DNA of 64,000 nucleotides from Terfezia claveryi (lineage: Eukaryota; Ascomycota; Pezizomycetes; Pezizales; Pezizaceae). The notes beneath the pieces were generated by a model. The model did no database searches, had not been told where the DNA came from, and saw only the letters and a program-made list of their open reading frames with translations. A program made the position numbers and the translations under genes. This document shows positions 59,370 to 64,000 of this stretch, in pieces (within the stretch, counting starts at the first letter, position 1; each line of letters begins with the position of its first letter). Where the stretch lies: the NCBI GenBank assembly GCA_015179025.1, contig WHUX01000026.1:186001-250000 (forward strand). Reading direction: 5' to 3'.

Positions 59370-62300
59370 TCACCAAATCCTCTTTGCAACCATACTATAT
59401 CTCTCCACCTTATCTAGCCTCACAACCGGGGCCTTCCCATTCTTCCCCTGATTTCCCAACGCCCCTTCCACCTCCCTCTCCCTCGCTTTCACCTCCCAGC
59501 CCCTAACCCTCTCTTCTCCCTCCCTGTCCCCCGTATAAATCGCCTTCCGCTTCCCCTCATCCACCTCCACCAACCCAAAGCCGCCCACCCTCCTCCCCCC
59601 AGTCAACACATCCTCCTTCTCCCTTTCCTTCATCCCCTTATACCTCCCTGTCGCATACCCCACCATTGCCATCCCAAGAACCAACTTCACCGCCAAAAAC
59701 AAGAAAAACACACCAAGGAAGAATACAACAAGTGTGGTAGCCGCTATGACATCATCCGCAAATCGAGCATTGAAGTACAATAACGATAGCCATGACCGGG
59801 ACGGGGTAGTTGCTGCAATAGGGTCAGGAGGGATCGCAGAGGACCCGAGTGTACGGCGGAGGATCTGGTCGAATTTGCCTAGGGCAGCGGCGGCAGCGGG
59901 GGAGGAAGTGTGGGTCCCTTGGAGGCTAGTTGTTGTTGATGTGAATATGGGAATGGGGGCGGTGATGCGTGTTGCGATAAACATCTGGTACGTTTGCATC
60001 GAGGCACGAATAAATAGACACGCTAGTGGGATGACAGGGAGACCGAATCGTCGGGTCAGGTTTTGGTCCGCAAAGGCCTAGAATAACAAGTGCAGAAACG
60101 CTCTTTTAGCATCCAAATTATTCCGAGAACAAGCGGGTGAGGTTAGGCTGCACCTACGTAGGAATAATAGTCCCTGCATAACACATCCAAAAATGTCTCA
60201 TAGATCTTCGGTCTAATCTGATTGAATTTGGTGATATACGCATGTTTAAGCCAATCGACCAACGTCTCACTCCCAAGGACCATCAAAAACGGTCCAAGCA
60301 CCTGTCCCGCCCAGCTTGGAAAAATCAGAAAGCTCTTTGGTGTCACCACCCCACCACTGCTGCTGGGCGTATGAGTTGCGTTGAACCCATCCACGCCTAT
60401 CGGGGAGGCGAACATCTCTGAAGAGGAGCGCACGCCTAGTTCGATGAGATTGCGTGAAATGATTATCGACAGCATTAACCAAAGCTGGAAACGCTCGACG
60501 ATATCCGCGCAGGTAATCTGGAAAAGGTTTTCTTTTTCGAATCTCTTGAAGACGGTGCTTTTGATCTCGACGAACTGGTTGGAGAGGAGGAGGGTAAGGA
60601 GAGCGTTGGAATAGGAGTTCACGGCGACATTCAAGGTAACCATCTGGTAAAATAGACACGTAGAATGAAGTACTGTCAACATTGTTAGTTGGTTTTACAC
60701 GAAATATATTGGAAGATTTTGGATCGACCATTGTATGCAGCGGCCAAGACAAAGCACCAAAATGGTCTCCAAACCTTGCTTCTGCCATTGGGTTTTCGTT
60801 CCAGTGTATCCTTAGAACACAGGCACTCGAAGATATCTTGACCAAGAGCAGAAAGCAGTCTGTCACCAACCTACCAACATAATTAGCTCAAGCTGAGTTC
60901 AATTCCGGTATACTTAACCCACCTCCAACACATTGTAAATCACATAAAGCTTGATCGCAGCCTGCCCTCGAATAGAATGATACATCCTGCTGGCATCAAA
61001 TTTCATCAACATGAAGCAGGTAATCATTACGACCGATCCCTTGAGAAGATCTGCTTTGTGCTGTGGACGTAAAGAAGATATCTTGCTCTCTCTTTGTTTC
61101 CTCCTCACCCTTTCTCTAATGTTAGTCCGCTTGGTGGGGTTAGATGCCGTCGAGTAAGTAGCAACAGTGTCGTTATCAACTGGCTTCCGCTTCTGCAGCC
61201 TATTTCCACCTTTCCAAAACGAAGCTGTCGCACTGAGCCAGTAGGAAATAAGCAGCCCTAACGCTCGGAAGAACCTAAGTGGCAATATTGTGAACGTATA
61301 GAGCCAGCTATCCAAACATGCAAGCATACCAAATAATAGGACCTTCTCCAGATATGGAGGGAGAAAGAGAAAGTTTGTGATTCGTTCAAGGATCAGATCC
61401 GGAGAGTCAGAGGGTACGTATGGGTACTTCATCTCCAGAGGAAGTGCCGGAGCCACTGCCGGCTGTGCAGTAGCCGGCGTTTCAGGACAGGCAAGAGCAA
61501 GGTGAAGGTAGGTTTGGAGAGGGAGTTGTGGAAATGGTCCAGATTGCTTTTGGGGTGTTTGCAGTGGAGCCCTCTCCGGAGACGACCCCCGCTCCGAGGT
61601 TGATTGTGGCACGGGGATACCTATGAATGGCGTGTTGAGATGACCTGACTTCTCCCTAAGCTGATATTCCATCGCAGATCGTTGGGGTCTGTCAATGATA
61701 TGCTCTGTATTCGTCTGCCGGCAAGGCTGAACAGTATTGGGTGCTTTCGAGTGGATAACGGAGTGAATGTCTATAGACCTTGGTACTGATCTGGAGCGTT
61801 TTAGAGCTGGAGGGCTCGACTGTGTCCGAGGCCTAATGAGGAGTGTTTTGGGAGACAGAGAGCCTTTTGTGGCCTGGTTCTCCTTGCTTTCGCAGCTCAT
61901 CACGGACAGTCGGCCTCTTGTTCTAGAATCTGTTGGGAATGTGGTGATGGGAGGCCGAGGTGGGGAAGGTTGCGTCTCAGAGCTTGCATGTTTTTTATAT
62001 CCAGCTAAAGCTGTTCTTGTGCCTTCCTCCTCCTCCGACTTCGGGTCGGCTTCGTTATCCTTTTGCAATAAGAAGGTAGCTGGTGTAGCGGCCAGAGGCT
62101 GTATTATCCTGTCGGTCTTCCCGACCTTCTCTTCCGGAGAGAGATCATCCTCCTCCTCCTCTTCCCCCGGACACGAGGCTACCTCCTCCACTGGGGTACT
62201 CGGAGTGCCCTTCCCACGCCTTCCCGAGACTGAAGTCACAGCGCGCTTTCGTGATCCCCCCGACATTGCACTCGTATTCCCCCCATTCAGGTTGCCCGCA

Positions 62301-62371
62301 CCTAAGGTCCACGACGCTGTGCTCGATGATGCAGCTGACCCAGCATCGGATGGCAGCCGTGTGTGAGACAT
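59370..62371 (-). CDS. TAPT1/Emp65-type multi-pass ER membrane protein
   Basis: Member of the eukaryotic TAPT1/Emp65 (DUF747) membrane family; yeast Emp65 is an ER protein that acts with Slp1 in protecting soluble proteins from degradation. Start MSHTRLPSDAGSAAS at 62371. Exons: 62371-60923, 60870-60729, 60672-60158 and 60077-59370; introns 52, 56 and 80 bp; 937 aa. The first ~300 residues are Ser/Pro-rich and disordered. Conserved core: ERITNFLFLPPYLEKVL, LLKGSVVMITCFMLMKFDAS, YVIYNVLEVGDRLLSALGQD, NVAVNSYSNALLTLLLSNQF, EIKSTVFKRFEKENLFQ, ADIVERFQLWLML, and DWLKHAYITKFNQIRP. A last hydrophobic span lies in the C-terminal exon (VVFFLGVFFLFLAVKLVLG). Family assignment is strong; the function in this fungus is inferred. 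Confidence 0.9.
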
Positions 62372-63044
62372 GGCATACGGAAGCGTGGTGAATCTCCGAA
62401 CAGGTATGTGAGTGGAACACCTCCCACGAATATTATGGCATGCAGGTCAATTGGAGCTTCGTGTGAATATTCCTATATGCCGCCTGCTTAGCTATAGTGT
62501 TACTGGCCTCATGTTCTGGAGCTGGTTCATGAGAACTGAAGCTGGATTCGGTGGAGGTGAAATTAACTAAACGAACTCACCGTGCTGCACAAATATATAT
62601 GTAAATGCGCAAGCATTTGTATTGCGAGTTACGTAAGTAGCAAGCACTCTTAATGTACACGTCAATTTTCGAAGAAATCCAGCATCTGTACCAGCACCCG
62701 TCCTGTATGCGTATGCTGAACGGCACCGTCCTGTATCTGTCCTGTATGCTGTACCGGCACCGTTCTCTATGCTGTACCGTACATGTACCGCATGCTTTGT
62801 TGTGCGGCACCCTACTTACCCCCCCACACCACAATGAAAGGAGCCTCGCCTCGTGGGAGACAGCTTGACGTCTGTGTTCGAGAAACCTGCAGCAGAGCCG
62901 CAACCTCAGACCTCTAGAGAGTTGTATTGAGTGTTTCTAGGCAGCATAGCTCCGGGGTCAGCCTACACGCCTTGCTTCCATTGTACCCTCGTTGCATCCC
63001 CTCGATACCCACGGATACCAAACGTCTTCGATTCTCTTTGAACC
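62372..63044. promoter_or_regulatory. Divergent promoter between TAPT1-like gene and the right-edge gene
   Basis: About 670 bp head-to-head spacer. It holds a short TA repeat (62593-62604) and a degenerate minisatellite (62687-62795, listed separately). No other motif stands out. Confidence 0.5.
62687..62795. repeat. Degenerate minisatellite, unit near GTACCGGCACCGTCCTGTATGCT
   Basis: About four to five imperfect copies of a unit of roughly 20-23 bp, each containing GGCACCGT and/or CTGTATGCT, run head to tail. It lies between two divergent genes. Confidence 0.65.
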
Positions 63045-64000
63045 ATGCCTCCTCCGCTCAACTCCAAGAGCAGTCAGAGAGCGTCAACACGGCGAATGGT
63101 AGATGTCACAGAAAAGGTATTGCGAGGGGTATATGAACCAACATTCAAAAGTTGCAGCTGGGCGACTGCAGGTGAGGAGCCCCTTTGAATACGGCTTGAG
63201 CGTGAGGCTAATAACCGCTGCTGAGGCAGGTGAAATTTACCAGGCACTCAAAGCAACGGGCTTTGATGAGCAAAGAGCCATTGACAAGCTCAATTCAGAC
63301 CGACCAAAACAACCAACGAACAATGCCGCAACTGAAATACTTGGGAGATTCGGGTTGGAACCTGATCCAGAGGACGGTGCAGAGGAAAGGCCGGAACAGA
63401 GGATAGCCTCAGCTTCAAAAAGGGCATCTCCTATTCCAGATCCTCGAGCCGAGTATCAAATGTCGAAGAGACCTCGCAGAAATGCTCCACGAAAACCCAT
63501 GGCAAACAACTCGCGAGCCACACCCATAGTTATCCAAGATGAGGAAGACGAAATTAGCGATAGTAGCCAACAGCTACCTCCACCGCCTCAAGAACCACCA
63601 CTAGCATTCACAAATGGAGCGAGTTCATCTCCTAGCTCCTTAGACTCTGTCACCGACCCTATGGAGCCATGGATGATGGATGTGGATTCTGCTCATCCGA
63701 CTCCATGCAAGAAGCCTATACTATTTACTAATGACTCCTCCCCTACAAAAGTCAACCCTGCTCCTAGAGCGCTCCTTTCGCCCCGCCCAATGCAAACAAC
63801 GCAAGCATCTATTAGGAACTACATACTACCTGTTTCCCCCCAGCGGCGAGGTGTTGATCCTGCTCAGATCGCTTCTACGGTACAGGGATTACCCTCTCGT
63901 TCGAACCGTGATGTGTGGAGAAGTAAGGTTCGACCCTCAACACCTGGGCCCCCGAACCAAATTTTCCCCGAGTGTAATACCCCTAGCTCTGAGAACACTT
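63045..64000 (+). CDS. Unknown protein with N-terminal CUE/UBA-like motif (partial, runs off right edge)
   Basis: Exon 1 63045-63171 (MPPPLNSKSSQRASTRRM...) and exon 2 from 63230 to beyond the window; the 58-bp intron has a good GTGAGG donor, a GCTAAT branch site and a GCAG acceptor. Across the junction the frame gives AGEIYQALKATGFDEQRAID and then KLNSD, which has the shape of a CUE/UBA helix pair. The rest of the visible 270 residues is disordered: Ser/Pro-rich, with basic KRPRRNAPRKP (a possible nuclear signal) and an acidic, SIM-like IVIQDEEDEISDSS. Candidates include nuclear enzymes with ubiquitin-binding N-termini, such as Fun30-type remodellers or deubiquitinases, but nothing in the window decides this. 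Confidence 0.65.

Noticed and set aside
1..64000. CRISPR array, bacterial operons, ribosomal RNA, telomeric TTAGGG repeats
   Set aside because: None seen; the window is intron-bearing fungal nuclear DNA without regularly spaced repeats, rRNA or telomere sequence.

Overview
The window is nuclear DNA of a filamentous ascomycete (Pezizomycotina). Spliceosomal introns of about 45-120 bp interrupt nearly every gene, usually with a CTAAC/CTAAT-like branch site close to the AG. Several proteins are of types typical of filamentous ascomycetes: an AcuK/ERT1 regulator, DUG2 with WD40 plus M20 domains, a Mam3-type CNNM protein and a Swf1 palmitoyltransferase. The short, frequent introns and the mixture of conserved gene blocks with decayed retroelement DNA would fit an early-diverging class such as Pezizomycetes, but the sequence does not prove a class. 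Exon models were rebuilt by hand from protein continuity and splice sites. For every complete gene the exons sum to a multiple of three.

Layout. 1-24.5 kb is a dense housekeeping block: a vigilin/Scp160 KH protein (minus, runs off the left edge, with an apparent frameshift), DBF4/Dfp1 (minus), Rap1 (minus) divergent from the palmitoyltransferase Swf1 (plus), CDK1/Cdc2 (minus) divergent from an AlkB-type dioxygenase (plus), DUG2 (plus) and Mam3 (plus). 24.5-39.5 kb is gene-poor: long homopolymer tracts, a degenerate tandem duplication, one small secreted protein, a decayed Ty3/Gypsy chromovirus fragment, an 83-bp fold-back element and one intact secreted tyrosinase. 39.5-42.6 kb holds an Mx/dynamin-like GTPase. 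42.6-51.7 kb is again gene-poor and contains a very clear 220-bp poly(A) retroelement insertion with a 15-bp target-site duplication, and a cluster of inverted copies of a short dispersed motif. 51.7-64 kb returns to housekeeping genes: AcuK/ERT1 (plus), Rei1 (plus), a TAPT1/Emp65 membrane protein (minus) and the 5' part of a divergent unknown gene (plus, runs off the right edge).

Functionally the genes do not form a dedicated pathway. DBF4 (S-phase kinase activator), Rap1 (telomere) and CDK1 lie within 11 kb of each other, which may be coincidence. DUG2 is the glutathione-degradation subunit, AcuK/ERT1 controls gluconeogenesis, Rei1 matures 60S subunits, and Scp160 binds mRNA on polysomes. 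I found no convincing new multi-gene system. The most interesting non-genic signals are a dispersed motif (TAGTCTGGTTGCACAC) that forms fold-back structures at several loci, the target-site-flanked retroelement, two GC-AG introns, and a SUMO-interaction-like motif within the dynamin-like GTPase.
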